From Phragmites australis (lineage: Eukaryota; Streptophyta; Magnoliopsida; Poales; Poaceae): a stretch of DNA of 64,000 bases. This document shows positions 21,310-32,694 of the stretch, piece by piece. Location of the stretch: the NCBI RefSeq assembly GCF_958298935.1, contig NC_084940.1, positions 16,549,146-16,613,145 on the forward strand, in the 5' to 3' direction. The position numbers and the translations under genes are program-made. The notes under the pieces are model-generated. The model ran no database searches. It was not told the DNA's origin and saw only the letters and a program-made list of their open reading frames with translations. The first letter of the stretch is position 1. Every line of letters starts with the position of its first letter.

Positions 21310-21783
21310 ATCATTCGATGACCCGAAGGATCCCATCGTCGGGGTGTCAGCCAGTCAAAGGCCCAATGCCACATTTAATAGGCACGCGCGGCCTGACATC
21401 CTGACATTCTCAGCTGCCCACGCCCCAGTGTCAAACCCTGCCATGCACTGGCAGGGGGGCGTGGGTCCATTAAATGCACGGGTCCCGTCCCGTTTCATCC
21501 GGGTGCCTCGGGATAACGTTGCCAGAATCGAAGCGCTCCGCCTGCCACCCTGCCCTGGCAGAAGAACAAGACAGGGTGGACGCACCGGGCACCTCTGAGG
21601 CTGCCCGGTGGGCCCCCTTTATGGCGCCCGAGGGCTTCCACAGTGGCGGGTGGTCGGATGCGCGCCGCATTTCTCCACCGCCCCTGTCACTTCGCCAAGA
21701 CGAAATGATTACGCCTTTCTCCGTGGCACCTTGGCATTCGCATCCCCTCTTTCCCATTCAGGATATGTTGAGGTCGGCGCGCC

Positions 21784-21792
21784 TATAAAAGG
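21784..21792 (+). promoter_or_regulatory. TATA box of LTR copy 2
   Basis: TATAAAAGG, about 475 bp after the tandem array and about 400 bp before the LTR end, at the same relative position as in copy 1. Confidence 0.7.
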
Positions 21793-22194
21793 AAAGGATG
21801 GAGAACACGTAAAAAAGGGACCGGAAGTGTGTGAAGAAGAGGACGCAGACGCTCGAACCAGCTCAAGCCAAACTAGAACACGAGAGCCTCAAGCTCTCTG
21901 TAAGTGGCTCTCTCTTTTGTAACCAGTTACATCCTTGAAGAATTCCCTTCAAGGATAGATATAGCACTCACACAGGAGTAGGGTGTTACGCCTCCGTGCG
22001 GCCCGAACCTGTCTAAACCCCGGTGCACCCATTTTTCTCACATTAGGGCGATCATCTCCCACCAGCCATTGCATTTGTTTCCGTTCCCGCTTATTTCCCA
22101 AACAAGCTTATCCAGGATCATCCCCCCGGCCGAATCTCTAAAAAGGGGTCTCTCGGGATCCCTGCGACAGGAGTTCACCCTCCGACAGGTGGCA

Positions 22195-25100
22195 TATCGT
22201 AGAATAGGTAATGTCACTCATTAATATTGTGTGAATTGCATAAATAGAATACGTTGTCAAGCCCCTTGGTAGCCTTCCTCCTTGTCGCATACTCTCTGCT
22301 TGAAGGTAAGGTGTCATCTGAAGGTCTTGCACGCGTGGACGACATGATTGGTTCATGAAACTTGCCATTTGGGTTGATAACATGTTCCAATAAGAACCCA
22401 GCCATCTGTTCTTGAAGGGCATGTATTTCAGCAGGTTGTAACATATTTGTGCATAGTTTGGAGCGCTGCGTTTGAAGAATCTAAAGAATTAGTCCTTGAA
22501 CATGTCTAGAAATTGAAAAGAAGGCATCGATATGTTATTTCATACCTCAAGGTCAATGAACCTAACAGCGTCTTCGTCCGGGCTGAATGCATGCATGAAA
22601 CTAACATAAAATGCATAGAGATTGTTGCTGGGTGGCTGTCTCATACACTTCAAGACGAAATGATTCGTTAGTGGAATGAATTGACCCTTTTTATTCAGTA
22701 GGAAATGCAAGATATGAATATGTATTGTGTACCGAAAAGTCTATTTTTACAGCATACTCCTTCCTGAATGGAAAGCGGATAACACTCTTCTTGCGGTATC
22801 TTGTGTACACCCTGTACGTGAATATGAATACTAATTAAACTTAGATGCAATCATCGAGAAGATTAAATGATCGAGTTAACCTATTTAGCATGTCAATGAG
22901 GTGTTGGTAAGTCTTCTGATCTCTCTTTGTTGAGTCCAACACAATGATCTTGCTCAAGTCTGGGTGGATGACAAAGAGGATCCAATGAAAACTGCAGAAT
23001 ATGTCACCATAGCAAATTAGTACTAGAATCGAGTTGCCCATAAAATGAGGATGCCCTTGCGCGCAAACACGTACTCATAGCTGTAGGATAAGAGTATGAA
23101 TTTCTTGTATTGGTGGCGAAGCAGACACTTCAATAAGTAGGCCTCGGTGAAGTCTGGATTCTTCGTTACAAGTTTTTGGTTCACAAGGCTAGGATCGATG
23201 AATTCTACTTTCTTATCTAAGTCTTGTTCGTATGCTTGGATCTCCATTCTATGAAAGAGAGAAGTTAGCTATGCAATTACAAGGTGCAAGATCATATAAC
23301 GTGAATTATATGCATAAGTCACTTACAGAGTCCACGCTCTGACTATAGCAACATCGAGGGCATATTCCTTGTACAGTTCATACAAGTACAAGAATTCCAA
23401 CCAGAACAAGTTGTTCCCGTTGAGGAAATATTCTTCTTTGTATCTCCTGGGGAACGCCTGAAAACTTTGCCTGGACTGCTCTAAGTACTATTGATGTAAT
23501 CCACGCATTTGAGTTGTAAGGTTCCTTTCTATATCTGGTTTGACCAACTCAAATGGCCATATAACATCCTACTTTGATATATCCACTCCCACAGTAAGTC
23601 GTGCTAGTTCTTCTGCCGTTAATCTAGAAGAAGCTAGGAAGTCCGCAATGCTTGAGGCATCCTTAATGATTGGGCCTGGTTTGCTCTTGGCCTGCATCTT
23701 GCTGATGTGTTCATAGTCAGTCGGCGGCTTACTTGAAGCTGACCTCGTCTGTTTAGCTTTGGCCATTTTCATGAAAAAATTCAAGACATCTTCAGGCACA
23801 ACAGGCTTCGAAGGAGGTGGTGGAGGATGGAAATGAGACATGACACTGGCGTCCACAACCTTTGTTTCCTCAGCAGTGAGTGAATAGACATCCTTGGGTT
23901 CTGCTAACTTCTTAGATGCCATCGACTTCTTAGATGATGTCGTCTGCTTAAATGTTGCAGAACCTGATCTTGTTTTCCGAGCTGATCGCTGGCTTCTTGA
24001 TGGTGCTGGCTTCTTGAGCAATGGACTTCTTCGAGGCGATGGCTGAGGAGGTGGACTTCTTTTGGGAGATGGCTAAGGAGAGGGAGATCTTTGAGGTGAC
24101 AACGGCACGGGGTGTAGTGGAGAGTAGAGAGTCTCAGGAGCTATCCCTGGTGGAAACACTATGTAGATTTTCTCCCACATGATGAATGTGTACTCGTTCT
24201 CTCCTATAGTGTTCGCCCCTCCTCTGTGGGGTAGTTCACCTCAACATGGTGATACTAGTCAATTGTCTCATCTACTTCAACCACGGCGTAGTCCTCCGGT
24301 ATCGAACGTCCATGCAAATGTTCATGGGAGCCACGTCAGAAGCTACCTTGATGGTAATGTTCCTAGCACCAATGTGTAGTTCACACGGTGTTCATGCTGT
24401 GATGAGGTCCACGGGATAAGTGATGGGTTTAGCTCCCGGAAGTTCTGTGGACGCACAGCTACTCCCACGATCACCGGGGCTGGAGCGCACAACCTTAGGA
24501 AACGTTGCTGGCCGTTCCTGTTGGCTCACAATGGTGCCTCGTTCACGCATGAGGGCTTGTGCTATTTTTTTCTTCTGTATATTCCCTCTCCTTTTTAGCA
24601 CTTGTCCAAGCATTTCCATCATCCTAGCTTGTTCTACCTTTCATTCTGCATCTCACTCTGCTTGGGATTTCTTCGACTCTTGTAACTATCGACTTTGCCT
24701 AGGGATCCATATTTCCAACCCATCACCCCAACGCCTCATGTGCGACCACCATGCTCCTTGTTTCTCAGGGCTAAAGTGAGCTCATCCCTATCCCTATCTA
24801 TCTTGAAAGAGCCTTGTGCGAACTGCTCATGGGCTTTCACAAGCTTTTTTGCAAGCATTTGCGTCACTTCCTGGTCTTTGGAGGTCGTAAAGCATAAGCT
24901 TCCATCAGACGAGTAAGAAGCACCCCTCCTAAGAAGGAAGCACATTGATCGATCTCTCTAGCCCTCCATCTCAGGTGTGACACCTCTCTCTCGCAGTTGA
25001 TCTATCTGTTGTTGCCACTGTCGTTCTTTCCTCACGTACCCACGGCTGCTGACTTTGTGGGGGTAGAGGTTCTTCTTTGAGTTCTTTTTGTTCACTGCAC

Positions 25101-25967
25101 TCAACCTCTGTCCTTCTTACGATGACTTGTACTCCGCAAAGGCTTGCCAATGTTCTTCCAGTTGCGGCCACTTGTGGAAATCTGGTGTTGTACCTTTCTA
25201 CACATATGTTCTATTCATTGTGCTCTTCCAGTTCTTAAATGAAAGGTCCATGATCATTAGCATCTTACGCTGAACTACTTCCATATCTGTCCTTTCAGAG
25301 AAGTCAAACTTTCTAATATCTTGGGCCACAAGATGTCGTTCTTGATCGAATCAGGAACCACATGAGGATCACCTCATTCGCGAGTCCACAATCTATAGCT
25401 GATGGGCACGTGATCCTTAATAGCAATCCCACAAACTGACTTGTATGCCCCCAGAACTCTCTCAGGTGTAGTTGGCTCCCCTGTTGGAGAGACCTCCATG
25501 ATCACAAATCGCACGGTAGGCATCTTCGAGGGACCTCGGACACGATGCCGTGCCTGGGATTGCTCATTGTTGTGACCCTCCGGAGCATCAAGCATCTGCA
25601 CAGATGCGAAAAAATTATTGGGGACCTATACGATAATATGTAGAAGAGATGCATTCATCTAATTATGAATTACCTCATCGACTCCACAGGCGCCTATTTG
25701 TTCCAGGTTGAGATAGTGGCTCGGGCTACCTTCTTCAATGTTTGACAGCGGCACTACATCTCCTTCTGGCACCTGGGCTGGATCAGTGGTTGGTGGTGCC
25801 ATTCCTTCCTGGAAGTTCTGCATACGATGACGACGAGCGGTTGAGTAGTATATATAGAGAGAGCTGAGGTAGGAGGTAGGTAGAGATAAAGCCGATGAGG
25901 GAGGGAGAGAGGCTATCAAAAGAGTGAGATAGCCATGAAGGAGTCGATAGATAGAATGCATACACAT
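22195..25967 (-). pseudogene. Second CACTA gene: Ptta/En-Spm (Transposase_24-like) domain plus Ulp1-like C48 protease domain, broken
   Basis: Minus strand, intron-containing. The first exon-like piece (MAPPTTDPAQVPEGDVVPLS, near 25800) ends at GAG|GTAATT. The next begins after TGTGCAG near 25590 with GPSKMPTVRFVIMEVSPTGE and YKSVCGIAIKDHVPISYRLW. Then come ELTLALRNKEHGGRT and SKDQEVTQMLAKKLVKAHEQ, typical of the Ptta/En-Spm plant transposase domain. A Lys/Ser/Pro-rich linker (24021-23569) leads to a C48-type domain with SFHWILFVI (His) and IIVLDSTK (Asp). The site that should be N-L-C-G-Y-Y-V-C reads QPPSNNLYAFYVSF, so the catalytic Cys is Tyr. A tail (EIHALQEQMAGFLLEHVINP, 22214-22444) follows. 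Stops and frameshifts occur, for example after RLWTRE. Such genes accompany tnp2 in many grass CACTA elements; their role is not settled. Confidence 0.82.
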
Positions 25968-26171
25968 ACAATATTGTAATTGAATATGTTAGAACCACAT
26001 TTAACAAAAAAAAGTCACATCTAATGTAGCAAAATAGGCATAAAGGTACTGACAATTGACACATAGTTCTTTCAGAAAATATTAAAAAATGATATACTAC
26101 AAGCCACCCTAACACCAAAGAATATTCTTGCAAAAACTATTAGGCTCAGTGGCTCTAGCAAATGGCCTTGT

Positions 26172-26453
26172 TAGGACTTCAATATTGATTACATGTTCAG
26201 AGAGAAAATATTCTTCGCAAGTCTGCATTTATGTGCGAGTCCTACTAGTTCAGAGAGCAGCTTCTCTCAAGACGAGTTGGACGTCCTATCTGAGGTGGTT
26301 TTACTAAAAGAAAATTGTTTAGGCCAACCTCAGATAGGACGTCCAGCTTGTCTTGAGATAAGTAGCTCTCTGGATTAGTAGGACTGGCACTTAAATGCTA
26401 ACTTGAGAAAAATACTTCCTCTCCAAACCCATGAAATTAGTACTGAAGTCCTA
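26172..26453. repeat. Long fold-back structure 1 in the inner CACTA
   Basis: The left arm from TAGGACTTC (26172) pairs with the right arm ending GAAGTCCTA (26453), over roughly 125-130 bp per arm. The best-paired core is GGACGTCCTATCTGAGGT, exact on both arms. The loop is about 25 bp and AT-rich (near 26298-26322). The arms differ by scattered substitutions. There is no coding potential. It resembles a MITE or a MIRNA-type hairpin precursor; I cannot tell which. Confidence 0.85.
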
Positions 26454-26527
26454 GAAGTAATAAAGAAATATGGCCTCAAGCCATATTATCATCGCCACTA
26501 TTATTTGATTGATCCGCATCATATTAT

Positions 26528-26645
26528 GGAGATAATTATATACGACTGCAAGCTAGACTGGGATAGTGAAAAGACGTGCAAGGTGCATGTGTAATAATTA
26601 TCCAGTCGAGCTTTGCAGTCATATGTATGGTAAATAGTTATCTCC
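26528..26645. repeat. Fold-back structure 2 in the inner CACTA
   Basis: The left arm starting GGAGATAATTAT and containing GACTGCAAGCTAGACTGG pairs with a right arm containing CCAGTCGAGCTTTGCAGTC and ending ATCTCC. Each arm is about 40-50 bp with a loop of about 35 bp. It is 75 bp from fold-back 1. The pairing is good enough for a small-RNA precursor, though this is unproven. Confidence 0.75.
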
Positions 26646-27598
26646 TTTCATCATTTGTGACTGCAAAATATGCTTGAGGACCACCTGAATATAAAAATCA
26701 AGAAACAAAGTAGTTCATATGCACTGAACATGAACATACATGTAAGTGCCATAAGTATAGAAGCAAAACCACCTCCCATCAAGCAAGATAATGAATTGAA
26801 CAGCATATGGATGATTGAATAAAATTTCTCTCAGATAAATATAACAATTGGCCCTAGGACTACGATATCCTGCTCCCTAATTGTCCATTTGACACATCAC
26901 AGGCTAGGCTAGAAGCTAAGATCACAACTAGATGTAAAACTGAAAAAATGTTCTCTGAAATTGAGCTTTCTTCCTGGACAATGCTGCTTGCTGGACATAA
27001 AAGCTGACAGGGAGAGGATTACTCTTTCAGAAACAAACACTAACCGAGTAGCAAAATATCAGACTAGTACCAAAGGTTTTCCTACTCTTCCAGAATTCAA
27101 TCAAAACAAGATTAATTGAATCAACAAATACAACAGCTCCTAGTCCAAGAATCAAGCTTAATTGGCAATGTACAGACTACCAACAATAAGCACAGGGACT
27201 GAACAATGGAATGTACCTCTACTATCAGGGCAATCTATGCTGATCCAACAACAGAGAACAAATAGATTTAACACCTATTGCACTTAGACATCTAGCCCAA
27301 CCTCAGTGTTCCATTTGATCATTACAAAACATATCACCTCCAACACAGAGCATATCATCTCCAACACAGCACCTCCACCAACATAGCACCACCACCAATC
27401 GATTGCATGAGCACCAAAGTTCTAAACACCAGAATCGAGCTCACTCAACTCAATTTCAATTGACTAAACCACCTAGTGGTGAAACCAGAACTCAATTACC
27501 AAATCAACCATTAACCTCACAATACCTATCACTTTGCAGCAACCACAAACACTGTTTGGGAGGTGGAGGGAGACGACGGGCGGTGGAGTACTCACCGC
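26646..27598. other. Non-coding stretch between the inner CACTA genes
   Basis: AT-rich, mostly without ORFs, possibly the long first intron of the second gene on the minus strand. I see no RNA gene. Confidence 0.4.
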
Positions 27599-27906
27599 AA
27601 TGATGTATTGGAACTCAGGGACGACAGCAATAGGGACGGCGGTGTGGAGGATTGAGGACGGGGTCGGCGTCGGGGAGGAGGACGACAGCGCTGAGGAGGA
27701 CAGGGAATGACGTCGAGGAGGACGAGAATGGTGCCGGGGAGGAGGATGGCGATAGCGGCAGGGAGGAGGACAACAACATCGAGGAGGACACAGACAGCGG
27801 GCACAGGCTCGTGGACCTTCAGCGGCATGGGCTCCTTGGCGTCGGGAGGCGTTTCGGCGGACGGCACATGGAATGGGAAAATTTTTCTAAGTGTCAAAGG
27901 GTGCAA
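27599..27906 (-). other. Possible first exon of the second CACTA gene
   Basis: GC-rich open frame on the minus strand ending at a good donor (GCG|GTGAGTACTCC, exon end 27599). The peptide is low-complexity (ILLPGTILVLLDVIPCPPQR) with no domain, so this could equally be an untranslated leader. Confidence 0.3.
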
Positions 27907-27914
27907 GGCGTTGA

Positions 27915-28115
27915 GCTATTTTATGGGTGAGGACTTTCACTACCGGCTCTATATGACCACCGGCAGTGAAATGGTACCTTCATTACCAGCTCACTAGGAC
28001 AACCGGCAGTGAAACTACTTTCACTTCCGGCTCAATAAGTACACCGACAGTGAAAGTAGTTTCATCGCCAGACCAATATGTCTACCGGCAGTGAAACCCC
28101 TTTCATTGCTGGTGC
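27915..28115. repeat. Internal subterminal-like repeat array, inner CACTA
   Basis: Four to five alternating copies of TTTCACTACCGGCTC and ACCGGCAGTGAAA lie between the transposase and the second gene. The motif differs slightly from the element's terminal arrays (GCCGGCAGTGAT). It is adjacent to a GC-rich block, as in the outer element. Confidence 0.82.
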
Positions 28116-28496
28116 CGCAGGGTGCAAAAGATTTGTTTTAGCTTCGCGTGCACACAGAGACTCGAACCCAAGCCCTACATCAAGTAAGACTGAAAAAACC
28201 GCTGCGCTACTCAGGTAATTTCGATTGAGTTTATACTATCTATATTTATTAACATTAAGTTGACCTAGCAGACCTAATACATATTTATTTAAATTTGAAC
28301 TTGCTATATACCAAAATTAATTTTTGTATATACCTAAAATCAAAAATCAATGTGGTCAATAATTAATATATCTTCCACCATATACTACAAATTGAAGCTT
28401 CCATAACAAAAGTGAGGTATAATTGCATCTAAAACAAATTCATACATAGAAATTAATACAATTTATCTACTTCGTCTTAACGATTCACCCTGCATT

Positions 28497-31400
28497 ATGA
28501 TCACGACGTACATAGGGAGGTTCGTCGGTGTCTTCCATGGGACCTAGGTCGATGTCCTCTCCGAAAGGAGGTAGCACGTCGAATTGATTGTAGTCTTCCT
28601 CATGAACAACATTTTCCACTCCGACAATCCTTCATTTTCCTTGAAGAACCACGTGGCGCTCCTCCTTGTTAGCTAGGTCCGGGTCCTTAACATAGAAGAT
28701 CTGCATAACATCATTCGCAAGTACAAATGGTTCTTCTCTGTATCCAACAAGTTTTTGGTCCACTGTAGTCATACCGTACTTGTCGATCTTCACACCCCCT
28801 GGGAGTATGACCCATTGGCACCAAAAAAGAGGAACCTTTAACACTCCATAGTAGAGCTCCCATATCTCCTCTATGAATCTGTAATAGGTCTCCCTATTTC
28901 TATTGCAGTCGTAGGCATCTATACGAACACAGCTATTTTGGTTGGAGCTCTTTTTATCTTGAGCTCTCGTATAAAATGTATAGCCATTCATGTCATATCC
29001 TTGGAATATGAGGATTGTAGTAGACGGTCCGTGAGCCAACACATTCAATTGAGCACACTCTATCTGCTTATGCATCACCTGTCTGCGTAATCAAGCGCCA
29101 AAATGATCTCTGTGCTCTCGCGCAATCCAAACATCAGACTTCCTTGGGTTTTTGGTGCGTAGCATCTTCTGGTGTTCTTCGACATACGGGTCCACTACAA
29201 CTGATTGTTGTAGAATTGCAAAATATGCTTGCGTTAATGAAACGAGGTTGTTAGTATGGAATGCATTTGCACCTATTGTCCCTTTCCCCTGTAGCCTCCC
29301 CTCATGGCGAGATACAAGCACACCAATCGATTTGAGATTCATGTAGTCGACACAAAAATCAATGACCTCCTCGATTCCCCAGCCCTCGGCCATGTAGCCT
29401 TCCAGTCGATTTTGTTTACGAACATATTTCTTAAGAACTCCCATGAACTTCTCGAAAGGGTACATCTGATGCAGAAACACGGGGCCAAGAATCTATATCT
29501 CTTTCACAATGTGAACAATGAGATGCACCCTGATATCAAAAAATAATGGAGGGAACAACGCCTCAAGCTGGGATAGAGTCTCGACCACATCTTCCTGTAG
29601 CTTATCTAGCTTGGTCGAATTGATGGCCTTCTGTGATATCGCGTTGAAGAATGAACACAGCTTTATGATTGGGTTTCAGACCTTCGGTGGTAGAATACCT
29701 CTAATTGCAATTGGAAGTATTTGTGTCATCATCACATGAAAATCATGAGACTTCATGCCGGCTAATTTTAAGTTTTTCATATTTACTAGTCTCTTTATAT
29801 TGGCGGAGTAACCGGATGGAACTTTGATTCTATGCAAGCACCTGCACATTGTAATTTTCTCCGCCTTGCTCAGATTGTAGCTCGCGGGGCCAAGATATTT
29901 GTTGCCTTCTTCCATCTCTTCGGGATGTAGATCATGTCTGAGTTTCAAATATTTTAGGTCCTTCCGTGTTTGGAGTGTATCCTTTGTTTTGCTGGGTATG
30001 TCTAGTAACATACCAATCAAGCTATCACACACGTTTTTCTCAATAAGCATGACATTGATTGCGTGTCGAACCACCAAATCCAGCCAATATGCTCAGTCAT
30101 AAAAGATAGATTTCTTTTTGAACATAGGAGTTCTAAGATTAGATTTCAGAACCGATGTACTCCCATGTCCCTTTCCAAGGATATCCCTAAATCCCTTTAC
30201 CATCTCATATACCTGTCTCCCAATGTGATGCTTAGGAGGTGATCGAGTCTCAACTTTCTCATCAAAAGCTCTCTTGTTGCTGCGGTATGGGTGATCCTTG
30301 CGAAGAAATTTATGATGATCTAGGTACACCATTTTTCGGCTGTTCTTCAGCCACAAGCTTTCTGTTTCATCCAAGCAATGCATGCATGCACAATAGCCTT
30401 TGATAGTCTGCCCCAATAGGTTGCCAAGGGCTGACCAATCTTGGATTGTTATGAACAGTATTGCGCGTAGGGTGAAGTTCTCTCGATTGTATGCATCCCA
30501 TACCTACACACCATCGTTCCATAGTATTACAATATCTTTCATTAATGGTTTCAGGTAGACATCGATATCGTTTCCCGGTTGCCTCGACCCTGGTATCAGC
30601 ACCAGCATCATAATGTACTTCCACTTCATACACAACCAAGGAGGAAGGTTGTAGATACATAGAGTCACAGGCCAAGTTCTATGACTATTACCCATGTTGC
30701 CGAATGGATTCATCCCATCCGTACTAAACCCAAATCTTATATTCCTCACATCTTTTGCAAAGGGCTTCTTGTATTTCCTATCGATATTTCTCCACTGCGT
30801 AGAATCAGCGGGGTGTCTCAGCATTCCATCATCCTTGCGCTCATCAGCGTGCCATCGCATCAGTTCGACATGCCTTTTGTTTGCGAATAAACGCTCCAAA
30901 CGGAGGACTATAGGAAAATACCACATCACCTTCACGGGACACCTTTTCTTCTTTCCTTCACCATTGATATCATCACCATCACACTTGTACCGTGTTGCAC
31001 CACAAACAAGACACACTTGCATGTCTGCATGCTCTCCACGATACAACATGTAATCGTTTGGACATGCATGTATTTACTGTACTTCCAACCCCAATAGGAA
31101 CACAACCTGCTTAGCCTGGTACGCATTTTCTGGCAGCACATTTTCCTTTGGAAGCAATTTCTTCAAGAACAGTAACAACTCTATGAAGCTTGTATCAGAC
31201 CACCCGTTGCTTGCCTTCAATTGCAGCAGTGAAAGCACGGTACGCAACTTTGTGTGCTCCTTCTCACAGCCCAGGAACAACGGTGTTTTAAAGTCCTCTA
31301 ATATACACTAGAACTTTTAAAACTCTCTTTCATTGGTGAAGTTCCCCTCCCCATCGTGCAACATCTACTACAGATCATCGACGTCAGCGTCGGCCAACAT

Positions 31401-31766
31401 CTCCTCTAGATCATCATCGGCCAACGTATCTTTGGCAGGTGGCATATCAATGTATTCATCGACCAGCATATCAGTGCACATGTCTTTGTCTTCTCTTTCA
31501 ATGTATTGCCCTTCCTGTATGATCTCAGTTTCACCGTGCTCGGTCCAATGGGTATAGCCAGGCATAAAGCCCCTTGGCATCAAGTGGGAATGTATCTCCT
31601 GGGTGGTATAGAACTGCTTCTTGTTCTCATAATCGACGCATGGCCAGCACATGTATTGAGACTGTGTAATTGACTTGTGGGTCATAGCTTGTACCAGGAA
31701 ACAATCCACGCCGTTCTTGTACTCTACACTCCCACGGTCCGCATCGTACATCCATCTTCTATCCAT
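28497..31766 (-). pseudogene. Inner CACTA transposase (tnp2/TNPD type), nearly full length but with stops
   Basis: Minus strand, starting MDRRWMYDADRGSVEYKNGV at 31766 (Transposase-associated domain), just after a GTAG acceptor-like sequence. Next come LMPRGFMPGYTHWTEHGETE, a zinc-ligand-type CLVCGATRYKCDGDD and RHPADSTQWRNIDRKY. The tnp2 core follows: FGFSTDGMNPFGNMGNSHRT and TLCIYNLPPWLCMKWKY, then HAINVMLIEKNVCDSLIGML. After that are the DUF4218 region (FLHQMYPFEKFMGVLKKYV) and the DUF4216 region (VPLFWCQWVILPGGVKIDKY). In-frame stops occur, including one in place of Gln after WNDGV (30504), one before AYWLDLVVRHAI, and one in place of Arg after LPPKV (29676). The enzyme would cut at CACTA termini; this copy cannot make an intact one. 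Confidence 0.9.
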
Positions 31767-32038
31767 CTACAATTATATTATTATTGTAAATCCAAATTCA
31801 TAACATCTAGAACATTTTGCGATCACCAAAAAATAAATTACCTCGCCATCTCCTACCAGCAATTGGCTCAGGTTGGAGGAGTCGCCTTTTGTATACTTTC
31901 ACGTCCGCTTTCGATGAGTATTTGTTGGTACCATCCCTAGAATTTTTCTTTATTATTCAACACCTTATCTATGACTCATTAAGGAAATATGAAAAATAAA
32001 TACGCTCATACATAAATATAATTATATCTTGCTACATA
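31767..32038. other. 5' leader region of the inner CACTA transposase
   Basis: AT-rich and non-coding, probably 5' UTR or its intron (TTGTAG just before the start codon would be the acceptor). Confidence 0.4.
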
Positions 32039-32375
32039 CCTAAATATCATGGTGAAATTTTCTAATTCATTAAAAATCAAAATAAATACGCTCATACCTA
32101 AAGTTTTCATATTTGGAACATGCTAATTAATTAAAATAGAAAAAATATAATTGGAGCTTTCTAAATACCTAAATATCATGGCTAATTTTTCTAATTCACT
32201 AAAAATCAACCATAAATATGCTCATACCTAAAGTTTCTATATTGGAGCTTGCTAATTAATTAGAATATAAAAAATATAATTGGAGTTTGCTATAAACCTT
32301 AATATCATGGGTAAATTTTCTAATTCATTAAAAACCAAAAATAAATATGCTCATACATATAGCTAATGTAAATCA
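32039..32375. repeat. 129-bp tandem repeat, about 2.6 copies
   Basis: CCTAAATATCATGG or close variants start at 32039, 32168 and 32297, exactly 129 bp apart, and the units are AT-rich and diverged. A partial unit may precede at about 31980. It lies in the 5' region of the inner CACTA, between terminus and transposase. Confidence 0.9.
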
Positions 32376-32694
32376 ATAATAAGACACTTTCCACTAGAAT
32401 TGAAGCTTCCATATCATAAATGAGGTATAATTGCAGCTACATTGTTTCAAAACATCATGGCCATAGGTTCATCTCCATCATTTCAAAATTTATAGCAATT
32501 TAGCAAATAAAATTCAAATAGAAATGGATTGGAGAGGAAGTTACACACCTTAAAACACCTAGGGCATGAGGATTCCTCAAAATTTTGAAGCCACCAAGAT
32601 CCTGGTGAGCAAAAATGGCCGCCACCAAGCAACAACAGAGCTTCTCTCTATCATGCTCGAGCTTGCGGAAGGAGAGGGCGACTTTTATATAGTC

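Larger units (their letters stand above)
20761..22187 (+). mobile_element. Solo LTR (1.4-kb gypsy-type family, copy 2) with perfect target duplication
   Basis: Starts TGTCGGTGTATTCGG and ends GTTCACCCTCCGACA. GGTGG flanks both sides (20756-20760 and 22188-22192), a perfect 5-bp duplication that defines the family's true ends. It is 1427 bp in plus orientation with no internal region. It contains the 73-bp tandem array (20945-21309), a TATA box at 21784 and an R/U5 stretch with GGAGTAGGGTGTTACG. The perfect duplication and near-identical tandem units suggest it is younger than copy 1. Confidence 0.94.

Noticed and set aside
20682..21598. Long ORFs of 240 or so residues on both strands
   Set aside because: Produced by the stop-free 73-bp tandem unit inside a solo LTR; the peptide is a repeat artefact.
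26460..26490. Short palindrome TATGGCCTCAAGCCATA between the two fold-backs
   Set aside because: Too short to interpret on its own; may be part of the surrounding inverted-repeat structure.
28140..28215. tRNA-like stretch (ACTCGAACCC...)
   Set aside because: It shows a T-arm-like phrase only; no acceptor stem or anticodon arm could be drawn.
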